A stretch of 64,000 bases of DNA from Rhodopseudomonas julia. GTDB lineage: Bacteria; Pseudomonadota; Alphaproteobacteria; Rhizobiales; Afifellaceae. The stretch lies in contig NZ_JAUSUK010000002.1 of the NCBI RefSeq assembly GCF_030813515.1, positions 930,001 through 994,000 of the forward strand, given 5' to 3'. The notes beneath the pieces were generated by a model, which made no database searches, was not told the DNA's origin, and saw nothing but the letters and a program-made list of their open reading frames with translations. A program made the translations under genes and the position numbers. Every line of letters starts with the position of its first letter. The first letter of the stretch is position 1. Shown here in pieces: positions 25,182-34,003 of this stretch.

Positions 25182-26324
25182 ATGATCGTCGAACGGTTTT
25201 TGACCTGGATCGAAAGTGCCGCACCGAGGCGACGTGTGGAAGCCGCGAGTGCTTTGGCGCGCGCTTTTCTCACCTCCGAATTGTCGCCGGAGGAGCATGA
25301 CGGCCTCGAAGCGGCCATGACCATCCTGCTCGACGATCCGAATCGCCGTGTGCGCCTGGCGCTCGCGGAACAGCTCGCAGACAGCGAGATGGCGCCGCAC
25401 CACGTGATTCTTGCGCTCTCGGCGGATCATTTCGAAGTCGCGACGATCGTGGTCGAGCATTCGCCACTTCTCCTCGATGGCGAACTCGTAGATCTCGTGG
25501 CGACGCGGGAGCCGGAAGTGCAGGCGGCGATCGCGCGTCGCAGAACCGTATCGCGTGCGCTTGCCGCCGCGATCGCGGAAGTCGGCTGCCTGGAAGCCGT
25601 GATGGATCTCCTCTGCAACGACGGGGCCTGCGTGGCGCGCTTCTCCCTCGACCGTATCGTCGCGCGCTATGGCCACGAGGCGGAGCTGCGCGAGATGCTT
25701 CTGGCACGCAGCGATCTGCCTGTGGGCGTGCGTCAGGTTCTTCTGGAAGATCTGGCTGACAGCCTCTGCGCCTTTGTCACGGCGAAGGGCTGGCTTTCCC
25801 CGGTGCAGGCGCGTGCGGTAGCCGACGAAACGCTCGAACGGGCAGCGCTCGTTCTGGCCGAAGACGCCGGGCCTGCGGGCCTAGTGCAACTCATCAACCG
25901 ACTTCTCGATTCGGCGCAGCTGACCCCCGTGCTTCTCGTGCGAGCGGCGGTTTGCGGACAGATCGATTTTTTCGAGCAAGCGATCGCCGCGCTTGCCGAT
26001 ATGCCGCGGCGGCGGGTTTCCGCTCTCGTGGCCGCCGGGCGCTCCTCCGGGCTCGGCGCACTTCTTCGAAAGGCTGGACTGCCCGCGAGCGCCGTGCCCG
26101 TCATCGTGACTGTCATGGAGGTTCTGCGCGACCTCGATTGCGAGGTCGGGTCGGGCCACGATTATCGGCGCGCCACCAGGCTGATCGACGCCGTTCTCCT
26201 GCGTTACGGAGCCCAGCCGACAGGCGAGCTCGACGATCTTCTCGCCTTGCTGCGGCGTCTCGCGATGGATGCAAAGCGTGATGCCGCGCGCGGCTACGCC
26301 CTCCAGATCAAGGCTGCCGCCTGA
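25182..26324 (+). CDS. DUF2336 domain-containing protein
   Basis: 380 residues, almost wholly helical with HEAT-like leucine/alanine patterns (LLDDPNRRVRLALAEQLAD, LFxHSPLLLD-like elements), as in alphaproteobacterial DUF2336 proteins. Function unknown; no catalytic motif and no signal peptide. ATG 25182 is chosen because AGGAG lies 10 bases upstream and the family begins MIVERFLxW; an ATG at 25164 is less well placed. Convergent with nadK, 3 bases apart. Confidence 0.82.
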   Translation: MIVERFLTWIESAAPRRRVEAASALARAFLTSELSPEEHDGLEAAMTILLDDPNRRVRLALAEQLADSEMAPHHVILALSADHFEVATIVVEHSPLLLDGELVDLVATREPEVQAAIARRRTVSRALAAAIAEVGCLEAVMDLLCNDGACVARFSLDRIVARYGHEAELREMLLARSDLPVGVRQVLLEDLADSLCAFVTAKGWLSPVQARAVADETLERAALVLAEDAGPAGLVQLINRLLDSAQLTPVLLVRAAVCGQIDFFEQAIAALADMPRRRVSALVAAGRSSGLGALLRKAGLPASAVPVIVTVMEVLRDLDCEVGSGHDYRRATRLIDAVLLRYGAQPTGELDDLLALLRRLAMDAKRDAARGYALQIKAAA

Positions 26325-26327
26325 CCC

Positions 26328-27107
26328 TCAGTAGCGGAACTGCTCGGCCAGGATGCGCTCGTCCCAGCCGTGGTCCGGATCGAACATGATAAAGCCGGTC
26401 AGCGTCTTGTCTTCGACGATCGAAACCTGACGCACGCTCTTGAACTCCGTGTGGTCGGCGACCGCATTGACCGGCCGCTTGTCGGTTTCGAGCACTTCGA
26501 GCGTCACTTCGGCCCGATCTGGCAAAAGGGCGCCGCGCCAACGACGCGGCCGAAACGGGCTGATCGGGGTCAAGGCCAACAAAGGCGCATTGATCGGAAT
26601 GATGGGCCCGTGGGCGGAGAGGTTGTAGGCCGTCGAGCCCGCCGGTGTCGCGAGCAGGATGCCGTCGCAGATGAGCTCTTCGAGGCGCACATGGCCGTCG
26701 ATGGTGATCTTTAGCTTTGCGGCCTGATAGGATTGACGGAAGAGTGCCACTTCGTTGACGGCGCGCGCCGTGATCGTCTCTCCGTCCGAGGTGAGGACGC
26801 TCATACGCAGCGGGTGGACCGGTTCCACCTTTGCTTCCGAAATGCGTTCCATCAGGCCTTCCGGCCGGTATTCGTTCATGAGGAAGCCAACGGAACCGCG
26901 GTTCATGCCATAGATCGGCTTGCCCGAATCCATGTGCGCATGAAGCGCCTGCAGCATCAGCCCGTCGCCGCCGAGAGCCACGACGACATCGGCGTCGTGG
27001 GGCGGGACCTCGCCATAGGTTTCGCGCAAAAGGTCTGCCGCCCCCACGGCCTCGGGCGAATCGGAGGACATGATGGCGATCTTCTTAATCGGCGATACGA
27101 TCGTCAT
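26328..27107 (-). CDS. nadK: NAD kinase
   Basis: 259 residues. Phosphorylates NAD to NADP. The GGDG motif ([13 protein letters not shown]) and the [12 protein letters not shown] segment are characteristic, with the C-terminal beta-rich domain containing [12 protein letters not shown]. Cytoplasmic. ATG 27107 gives the family N terminus. Confidence 0.95.
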   Translation of the reverse strand: MTIVSPIKKIAIMSSDSPEAVGAADLLRETYGEVPPHDADVVVALGGDGLMLQALHAHMDSGKPIYGMNRGSVGFLMNEYRPEGLMERISEAKVEPVHPLRMSVLTSDGETITARAVNEVALFRQSYQAAKLKITIDGHVRLEELICDGILLATPAGSTAYNLSAHGPIIPINAPLLALTPISPFRPRRWRGALLPDRAEVTLEVLETDKRPVNAVADHTEFKSVRQVSIVEDKTLTGFIMFDPDHGWDERILAEQFRY

Positions 27108-27251
27108 GACGGGCTGTCGGTAGCGGCGGTTGTGGCTGGCCCATGTTCAGGCCACGCTTCGCCTAGCACGGAGCCGGCCGCTTCGGCAAAGCTGTAGTTG
27201 TGGGTGAAACCGACCGAGCCCTGTGAAGACGCGAATCAAAGGCGAACGATC

Positions 27252-27617
27252 ATGAACGAGGAAGCGCAGCGGAAACACGCGCCGGGTGGATCGCAAGAGA
27301 GCGGGCAGTTGATGCTTCTCTATATTCCCTGCCCGGACATGGGGACGGCGAAAGAACTCGCCGCAGCCGCGGTTTCTGAAAGGCTGGCAGCCTGCGCCAA
27401 TATTCTCCCGACAATGGTCTCTGTCTATCGCTGGCAGGGCGCCATCGAGGACGAGGAGGAGACGGTGCTGATCCTGAAGACACCGCCGGAGAGAGAGGCG
27501 GAGCTGCGTCGCCTCATCGAGGCGAGGCACCCTTATGACGTTCCGGCCATCCTGACGCTTGCCGCGGTGCGGGTGAACACACCTTATCTTGAATGGGCGC
27601 AGGCAGAGACTGCATGA
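27252..27617 (+). CDS. cutA: CutA-family divalent-cation tolerance protein
   Basis: 121 residues with the trimeric CutA fold signature: YIPCPDMGTAKELA, RLAACANILP, WQGAIEDEEETVLILKT and HPYDVPAI. The family is implicated in copper tolerance in E. coli, but its molecular role is unsettled. The N-terminal ~18 residues form a polar extension. The stop codon overlaps the start of the P-loop kinase gene (ATGA), so they are coupled. Confidence 0.9.
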   Translation: MNEEAQRKHAPGGSQESGQLMLLYIPCPDMGTAKELAAAAVSERLAACANILPTMVSVYRWQGAIEDEEETVLILKTPPEREAELRRLIEARHPYDVPAILTLAAVRVNTPYLEWAQAETA

Positions 27618-28138
27618 GCCGCGGGCAAAAACGGGGGCTCCTCGTGTCGTTCTCCGGTCTTCCTGGCGTCGGCAAATCGAGCATCGCGCGTATGCTTGCC
27701 GCGGAGATCGCGGCCATCTGGCTTCGCATCGATTCCATCGAGAGTGCCATTCGCGCGTCCAGCGTCGTGGAGGGCGATATGAAGGATGCCGGCTACCGCG
27801 CGGCCTATGCCGTCGCCGCGGACAATCTCGCCCTCGGTCATCGCGTCATCGCCGATTGCGTCAATCCGTGGATGCTGACGCGCGATGCATGGCGCAATGT
27901 CGCGTTCGCGGCCGATGCAGAGCTTTTGGAGGTGGAGATCGTCTGCACCGATCGTGACGCGCACCGCAATCGGGTCGAAACCCGGAGGTCGGCGGCGAAC
28001 AACTGCGCAGGACCGACCTGGCAAGAGGTTGTGGAACGGGACTATCGGCCCTGGATACGTCCCGTCGGGATCGTCGAAACCGCGGAGAGAGAGGTGGGCG
28101 ACTGTGCCGCAGAAATCCGGCACATGCTGGCGCTTTAA
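27614..28138 (+). CDS. P-loop kinase-like ATPase (adenylylsulfate-kinase/zeta-like)
   Basis: 174 residues with a Walker A motif FSGLPGVGKSS near the N terminus and a central ADCVNPWMLTRDAWR segment resembling small-molecule kinases of the AAA_33 group. The substrate is not evident. The ATG overlaps the cutA stop codon, implying coordinated synthesis. No toxin/antitoxin partner is present. Convergent with the CHASE4-GGDEF-EAL gene. Confidence 0.75.
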   Translation: MSRGQKRGLLVSFSGLPGVGKSSIARMLAAEIAAIWLRIDSIESAIRASSVVEGDMKDAGYRAAYAVAADNLALGHRVIADCVNPWMLTRDAWRNVAFAADAELLEVEIVCTDRDAHRNRVETRRSAANNCAGPTWQEVVERDYRPWIRPVGIVETAEREVGDCAAEIRHMLAL

Positions 28139-28158
28139 GCGGCTCGAAGCATACGAAA

Positions 28159-30333
28159 TCAGGCGGCGCCGCGTTGCCTTTCTTCAATCAACATTTCGCT
28201 GATCGCTTCTGGCGGCACCGGCCCGGAAAATAAGAAGCCCTGGATTTCGTCGCAGCCGATGAAACGCAGATATTCGCGCTGCCGCTCGGTTTCGACGCCT
28301 TCGGCCGTCACCAAAAGTCCGAGCGCGTGGCCGAGCTCGACGATCGCGTCCACGATCGCGGTCGAATCGGCCGTTTCTCCGATTGGTTGAACGAAGGAGC
28401 GGTCGATCTTCACTTTGTCGACCTTCAGCATTCTGAGCCGGTTGAGGCTCGAATAGCCCGTGCCGAAATCGTCGAGCGCGACCCGCACGCCCTGGCTTCT
28501 CAGATGCAGCAATTCCTCAGCAGCACTTTTGCCTTCCTTGAGGAGGACGCTTTCCGTGATTTCGATTTCGATCTGGTTCGGATTCACCCTCTCCTCGCGC
28601 ATGATCCGGAGCAAGCGCCCGGCAAGTCCATGCCGCTCGAAAGAGCAGGGGGAAATGTTCACGGCGACGGTTAGCTCCGGCCATTTTCGGGCCTGACGGC
28701 AGGCGTGGCGCAGAACCCACTCGTCGAGCTTTGCCACGAGACGGGTGTCTTCGGCGAGACCGATGAAGGCGCCGGGCAGAAGGAAGCCGAGCCGCGGGTG
28801 ACGCCAACGCAGGAGCGCCTCCACCCCGCAAATCTCGCCGTCGCGCCCTGACACTTGCGGCTGATAGTGGAGAACGAGATCACGGCCGCCTCGCGCGAGT
28901 GTCGCTGCCAATTCTTCTTCTATGAGATGGCGGGCGCGCAAGGCTGCGTCCATCTCCTGAGAGAAGGCGACGAAGCGGTCGCGGCCTTCGCGCTTGGCCG
29001 CATAAAGAGCGATATCGGCGCGCCTCAGAGATTCGCTTCGGGGCAGGTCCGGATGAAGAAAGGTGTAGCCGATCGATACGCCGACATGGGCCGTGCCTCC
29101 TTCGATCGTGAAGGGCGCGCTGGCGCATGAGAGAATGCGCTCGCATATCGTTGAGATGTCTTCTCGCGTGCCGAGATTGCGAAGAAGGATGGCGAACTCG
29201 TCGCCGCCGAGGCGTCCGAGCATATCCTTTTCGTCGAGCAGGCGTGTGACCCGGACCGCGAACTGTCGGATGACATCATCGCCTGCGGGATGACCGTAGG
29301 TATCGTTCACTTCCTTGAAGCGGTCGAGGTCGGCGAAAAGGAGCGCGATGGTCTCTTCGCCTGCCAGGGGGAGGACGCGTTCCAGCCGTTCGATCAGGCC
29401 CGAACGGTTCGGCAGACCGGTCAGCCCGTCATGTGACGCGAGATGGAGCGCTCGAAGTCGTCCAGCCTCGATCTCGGCCGAGCTGCGGTAGATACTGCGC
29501 GCATAGAAGGCGATGAGAGCGAGCATAGCGAGGCCCGCGATCACAGCTGTCGGGAGCACCTGGTTGAGGATTTCGCGACCGGGCAGTTCGGGTTTCCAGG
29601 TAAGATAGGCGAGCGTGTTGCCGTTGTCGTCGAGAACCGGGAGAGACGTTTCGTCGAACCTCTCCGCCTCGTTGGGCTGGATGCGCGCCTTGGCCAGGAG
29701 GTAGCCGTCACGGATGTGGTCGAGGAAGGCACGATCCACGAACTGCACGCTGACGAGTACGTATTCCTCGCCTGGCATGACACGCAGCGCTTCCGAGTAA
29801 GACAGGAGCGGCAGGAGGCTGATGATCGCGGGCCGCCCACCGACCATCTTGACACTGCGCTCGACGACAGCGTCGCTTCCTTCGACTTCTGCGAAACGAC
29901 GGTGAAGGTTTGCCAGTTCGGGCGCCATGATGGGCAGCACCTCTGAGGCTGTCTCGAGGTCCGCCGCCATGCCTTCTTCCATGACGTAGATCGGGCGGCC
30001 GTCAGGAGCCACGACAAGGGTCCGATCGTGGCCGAAAAAGGCATACATCCATTCGCCGAGATTCTCGTGAATCCAAGGCATATCTCGGGCTTTGACCGCC
30101 TCCACGGCCTCATCCCACCATGTGACGCTTTTCTGCTCCTCTGAGACACGCGCCGTCTGAGCCTCCATGGCATGGCGCACGAGCTGCTGCTGTCTTTCGA
30201 TGGAGACGTGGTCCGTCCCCACGAGCGCTTGCAGCACGACGAACAACATCCCGCCGACAGCCAGGAGGGCGAACAGGCTCATCACCCACAATACGTGGGT
30301 GGAAAGCGCTTTCGCCTTGCGGATAGCTCCCAT
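28159..30333 (-). CDS. CHASE4-GGDEF-EAL membrane protein (c-di-GMP turnover)
   Basis: 724 residues. TM1 ~16-36; a periplasmic CHASE4-type sensor with VTWWDEAVEAV and VMEEGMAADLE; TM2 ~262-285; a GGDEF domain with GRLGGDEFAILL (~373); an EAL domain from ~500 with GVEALLRWRHP, EITESVLL, ALDDFGTGYSSL and KVDKVKIDRSF. Both catalytic motifs are intact, so it could make and degrade c-di-GMP; the net direction cannot be told. The RxxD product-inhibition site is not obvious. It lies alone on the minus strand. Confidence 0.92.
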   Translation of the reverse strand: MGAIRKAKALSTHVLWVMSLFALLAVGGMLFVVLQALVGTDHVSIERQQQLVRHAMEAQTARVSEEQKSVTWWDEAVEAVKARDMPWIHENLGEWMYAFFGHDRTLVVAPDGRPIYVMEEGMAADLETASEVLPIMAPELANLHRRFAEVEGSDAVVERSVKMVGGRPAIISLLPLLSYSEALRVMPGEEYVLVSVQFVDRAFLDHIRDGYLLAKARIQPNEAERFDETSLPVLDDNGNTLAYLTWKPELPGREILNQVLPTAVIAGLAMLALIAFYARSIYRSSAEIEAGRLRALHLASHDGLTGLPNRSGLIERLERVLPLAGEETIALLFADLDRFKEVNDTYGHPAGDDVIRQFAVRVTRLLDEKDMLGRLGGDEFAILLRNLGTREDISTICERILSCASAPFTIEGGTAHVGVSIGYTFLHPDLPRSESLRRADIALYAAKREGRDRFVAFSQEMDAALRARHLIEEELAATLARGGRDLVLHYQPQVSGRDGEICGVEALLRWRHPRLGFLLPGAFIGLAEDTRLVAKLDEWVLRHACRQARKWPELTVAVNISPCSFERHGLAGRLLRIMREERVNPNQIEIEITESVLLKEGKSAAEELLHLRSQGVRVALDDFGTGYSSLNRLRMLKVDKVKIDRSFVQPIGETADSTAIVDAIVELGHALGLLVTAEGVETERQREYLRFIGCDEIQGFLFSGPVPPEAISEMLIEERQRGAA

Positions 30334-30491
30334 ATTGCGACCTCTTTCAACCGAGACCTAATGAGATAGCTATCTGAGCTGAAGCTGGTGTCCTGAACGC
30401 CAGCGGGCCGGGCAGGGCGAAACGTGGTTAAAAAAAGACGAATTTTGCGCGGGACTTTGTGCATCCGCGAGGCGGCCTCTGCGGCTCGCTG

Positions 30492-32141
30492 TCAGCGTCG
30501 CTCCTGGTCTGGCCGCAGCCAGGCGAAGCCGTAGGGAGGGAGCGTCAGGCTCGTGCCCGGCTTCAAATTGCGAGGGGGCACGCCTTGCCCGAAGAGAACG
30601 GAGGTATAGGCGGTCTCGTCGGTGTCGGTTCCCTGAACGGGTTCGAGTGTCACCTCTACAGCCTCGTCGGAAAGGTTGTGATAGGTGAGGGTGACGTTTC
30701 CCTTCCATTCGCTGCGCATTGCAAGAATCCGCGTGTCGCCGTCCATCACTGTCCATATTCCCCATCCGATTTCGGGCAAGGAACGGCGAATGCGCACGAG
30801 TTCGCGAACGAAGGAGAGCAACGAGTCCGGGTCGTGCATGGCGTCGGCGATGTTCACCTTGTCGTAGGCGAAGGGTCCATCGTTCAGGACAGGGCGGACC
30901 AGATCGTCGGGATCGGCTGAGGAAAAGCCGCCGTTCTTGCGGTCCGACCATTGCAACGGCGTGCGCACCGAATTGCGCTCCTCAAGGCTCTGATCGTCGC
31001 CCATGCCGATTTCCTCGCCGTACCAGATGACGGGTGTCCCGGGCAGAGCGAACATGAGGGCGTAGGCAAGCTTGAGGCGGCGGATATCTCCCTCGAGCAT
31101 TGGCGCGAGGCGGCGACGGATACCTCGGTCATAGACGATCATTCCGGGGTCCGGCGCCATGGCGTCGAAGACCTCCTGGCGCTCCTGCGAGGACAATCGG
31201 CCGAGATCGACCTCATCATGATTTCTGAGGAAGGAGCCCCACTGACCTTCGACCGGCAGATCCGGCATGATCGACATAATGCGGCGGATCGGCTCGGCAT
31301 CCTTGCGCGTCATGGCCAGGAACATGTGCTGGTTCAGCATGAAATTGAAGACCATGTGCATACGGTTGCCGTCTTCGCCGAAATAGCTCGTCACCTCCTT
31401 CATGCTGACGTTGGCTTCGGCGAGAAGGACCGATTCCGCCTTCCGCCATGAGAGAAAGCGGCGCATGTCGGAGAGATATTCGGCCGGATCGCGGGCCGGA
31501 GCGTGATCGAGGCCGAGATATTCGATCAGGAAGGGCACGGCATCGATACGGAAGCCGGAGACGCCGAGCTGCAGCCAAAAACCCATGATCTTGTCGATCT
31601 CTTCGCGCACGGCCGGGTTGGCGATGTTGAGATCGGCCTGATGCTTGTAGAAGCGGTGCAGATACCAGGCCTTCGCCTTCTGGTCGTAGGTCCAGATGGC
31701 CTCCTGCACGCCCGGGAAGACGATGCCGTCGTGGATGTTTTCCGGTTTTTCCTCCGACCACACATACCAGTCGCGATAGGGCGAGTTCGGGTCGGAACGG
31801 GCGGACTGAAACCACGGATGGTCCGTCGAGGTGTGGTTGACGACGAGGTCGACGAGGACACGCAGACCTCTATCCGCCGCTGCGCGCGTGAAGGCGACAA
31901 AATCCCCGAGGGATCCGAGACGCGGATCGACATTGTAGAAATCGGAGATGTCGTAGCCGTTGTCGCGGTTGGGGGAGGGGTAAAACGGCAGGAGCCAGAT
32001 GCAGGTCGCCCCCAGAGCCTCGATGTGGTCGAGACGATCGGCAAGCCCCCGGAAATCACCCACGCCGTCGCCATTGCCGTCCATATAGGCGTCGACATCA
32101 AGGCAATAGATGACAGCGTTCTTGTACCAGAGATCGAGCAT
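30492..32141 (-). CDS. GH13 alpha-amylase-family enzyme, trehalose-synthase-like
   Basis: 549 residues with the GH13 (beta/alpha)8 barrel. The catalytic triad is Asp200 (GFRIDAVPF), Glu242 (LLAEANV) and Asp309 (RNHDEVDL). The N terminus LDLWYKNAVIYCLDVDAYMD resembles the trehalose synthase/isomaltose-type cluster, but the substrate is not certain. There is no signal peptide, so it is cytoplasmic. ATG 32141 is preceded by AGGAA; the open frame reaches further upstream into the neighbouring gene. It lies 28 bases downstream of another GH13 gene in the same operon. Confidence 0.85.
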   Translation of the reverse strand: MLDLWYKNAVIYCLDVDAYMDGNGDGVGDFRGLADRLDHIEALGATCIWLLPFYPSPNRDNGYDISDFYNVDPRLGSLGDFVAFTRAAADRGLRVLVDLVVNHTSTDHPWFQSARSDPNSPYRDWYVWSEEKPENIHDGIVFPGVQEAIWTYDQKAKAWYLHRFYKHQADLNIANPAVREEIDKIMGFWLQLGVSGFRIDAVPFLIEYLGLDHAPARDPAEYLSDMRRFLSWRKAESVLLAEANVSMKEVTSYFGEDGNRMHMVFNFMLNQHMFLAMTRKDAEPIRRIMSIMPDLPVEGQWGSFLRNHDEVDLGRLSSQERQEVFDAMAPDPGMIVYDRGIRRRLAPMLEGDIRRLKLAYALMFALPGTPVIWYGEEIGMGDDQSLEERNSVRTPLQWSDRKNGGFSSADPDDLVRPVLNDGPFAYDKVNIADAMHDPDSLLSFVRELVRIRRSLPEIGWGIWTVMDGDTRILAMRSEWKGNVTLTYHNLSDEAVEVTLEPVQGTDTDETAYTSVLFGQGVPPRNLKPGTSLTLPPYGFAWLRPDQERR

Positions 32142-32169
32142 TGCGTGGGTTCCTGCCTGAGAATGGAGG

Positions 32170-33762
32170 TCAGTTGGTGAGGTCGACGATGAGGCCTTCG
32201 TTTGCGGAGATCTCGAGGGCGCCCGAGATCTCTTCGCCCGCCTTTCTCCCGAGGCAAGAAAGCACGACGCGGCCACGTGTTCCTTCATCGAGCATCAGGC
32301 GATGCGCGGCGCTGCCGAGGTTGAGGACGATGAGTATGCTCTCGCCTTCGTGCTCGCGACGGAAGGCGAGGATGTCTCCTTCGGCCGTCACGGGCCTGTA
32401 TCGTCCAACCGAAAGAGCCTTTCGTTGGCGCCTCAACTCGAGCAATTGCTTATAGAGGCAGAGAAGCGAGGATCGATCCTGCTTCTGTGCAGCCACGTTG
32501 CGAGTTGGCTCGCGGTGGTCCACCGGCAGCCATGGCTCGGCGTTCGAAAATCCGACGCGGTCGCTGTCATCCCATTGCATCGGCGTGCGAGCCGGATCGC
32601 GGTTGAAGCCGAGGCCGGGCTCGTTCTTCTCCCATGGATCCTGGACCCGCTCGGGAGGGATCGGAACCTGTACCATGCCGATTTCGTCGCCGTAATAGAG
32701 CGTCGGCGTGCCACGAAGAGTGAGAAGGAGCATAGCCGCGACCCGCGCCTGATCCGGACCGAGACGGTCGGCGATGCGCGCCTGATCGTGGTTTCCGAGC
32801 ACCCAATTCGGCCAGCCACCTTCGGGAAGTGCCGTCTCGTATTCCTGGATAAGACTGTCGATGTGGCGGGCATCCCAGGCCGATTGCAGCAGCTGGAAAT
32901 TGAACGGGAGATGCGCGCCTTTGAGGTCGGAGCCGTAATAAGCCATCAACCGCTCGATCGGCAGATAGATTTCGCCGATTAGAACGCGGTCGTCGTATTC
33001 CTCCAGCACGGCGCGCATCTCAGCGATCACCTCGTGCACTTCCGGCTGGTCGCAGGAATGAACCTCGAGCAGACGGTTGAGTTCGCGTTGATGCGGCTCG
33101 TAAGCGGGGTTGATCGGGTTGTCGCGGAGCTCCTGGTCCTTGATCAGATGCCAGATGACGTCGACGCGGAAGCCATCGACGCCGCGGTCGAGCCAGAAGC
33201 GCAAGGCGTCGTGCATGGCCCACCGCACTTCCGGGTTTCTCCAGTTGAGGTCAGGCTGCTCCTTCAGGAAGGCATGGTAGTAGTATTGCCCGGTCGCTTC
33301 ATCGAACTGCCAGGCGCTGCCACCAAAATTGGAAATCCAATTGTTCGGCGGGCCGCCGTCCGGCGCGGGATCGCGCCAGATATACCAGTCCCGCTTTGCG
33401 CTATCGCGCGAAATGCGGCTTTCCTGGAACCAGGGATGCCGGTTCGATGTGTGGTTCGGCACGAAGTCCAGGACGAGTTTCATCCCCGCCGCATGGATGT
33501 CGGTGCTCAGGCGATCGAAATCCTCAAGCGTGCCGAAGATCGGATCGACATCGCAATAATCGGCAACGTCGTAGCCGAAATCGGCCATGGGCGAGGGATA
33601 GAAGGGCGATATCCAGACAGCGTCGACGCCGAGCCAGGTGAGATAGGGAAGGCGCTGGCGGATGCCTTCCAGGTCGCCGATGCCGTCGCCATTCGAATCT
33701 TGAAAAGACCGCGGATAAATTTGGTAAATCGTTCCATGCTGCCACCACAGAGTGTCGGACAT
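32170..33762 (-). CDS. GH13 alpha-glucosidase (oligo-1,6-glucosidase-like)
   Basis: 530 residues. Catalytic Asp201 (GFRVDVIWH), Glu264 (LIGEIYL) and Asp326 (GNHDQARI). The opening WWQHGTIYQIYPRSFQDSNG is typical of alpha-glucosidases hydrolysing short oligosaccharides. Cytoplasmic. ATG 33762 is preceded by AGAGGCGAG; the frame is open upstream but that stretch is the promoter region of the divergent channel gene. First of a two-gene GH13 operon, likely for alpha-glucan or trehalose/sucrose use. Confidence 0.88.
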   Translation of the reverse strand: MSDTLWWQHGTIYQIYPRSFQDSNGDGIGDLEGIRQRLPYLTWLGVDAVWISPFYPSPMADFGYDVADYCDVDPIFGTLEDFDRLSTDIHAAGMKLVLDFVPNHTSNRHPWFQESRISRDSAKRDWYIWRDPAPDGGPPNNWISNFGGSAWQFDEATGQYYYHAFLKEQPDLNWRNPEVRWAMHDALRFWLDRGVDGFRVDVIWHLIKDQELRDNPINPAYEPHQRELNRLLEVHSCDQPEVHEVIAEMRAVLEEYDDRVLIGEIYLPIERLMAYYGSDLKGAHLPFNFQLLQSAWDARHIDSLIQEYETALPEGGWPNWVLGNHDQARIADRLGPDQARVAAMLLLTLRGTPTLYYGDEIGMVQVPIPPERVQDPWEKNEPGLGFNRDPARTPMQWDDSDRVGFSNAEPWLPVDHREPTRNVAAQKQDRSSLLCLYKQLLELRRQRKALSVGRYRPVTAEGDILAFRREHEGESILIVLNLGSAAHRLMLDEGTRGRVVLSCLGRKAGEEISGALEISANEGLIVDLTN

Positions 33763-34003
33763 CTCGCCTCTTTCTCTCGCTCTTTCTTTGCTGTGAAACC
33801 GTCGTCGTCCGTCGCAAGCTGAACGCGCGAGGCCGGCTGAGGTTCGCATCTTCGGAAAACCGATTTCGCTTGGAGGATAGCGGGTTTCGCGGACCGGAAA
33901 GCTGCTGTCCCCAGATCGTGTTAGGCGGCGGCTAAGACATCTTGACGAAGATGTGGCCGGAGCAATCGAAAACCCGAAGAAGGCCACCCAGGGGACAGTT
34001 TCA

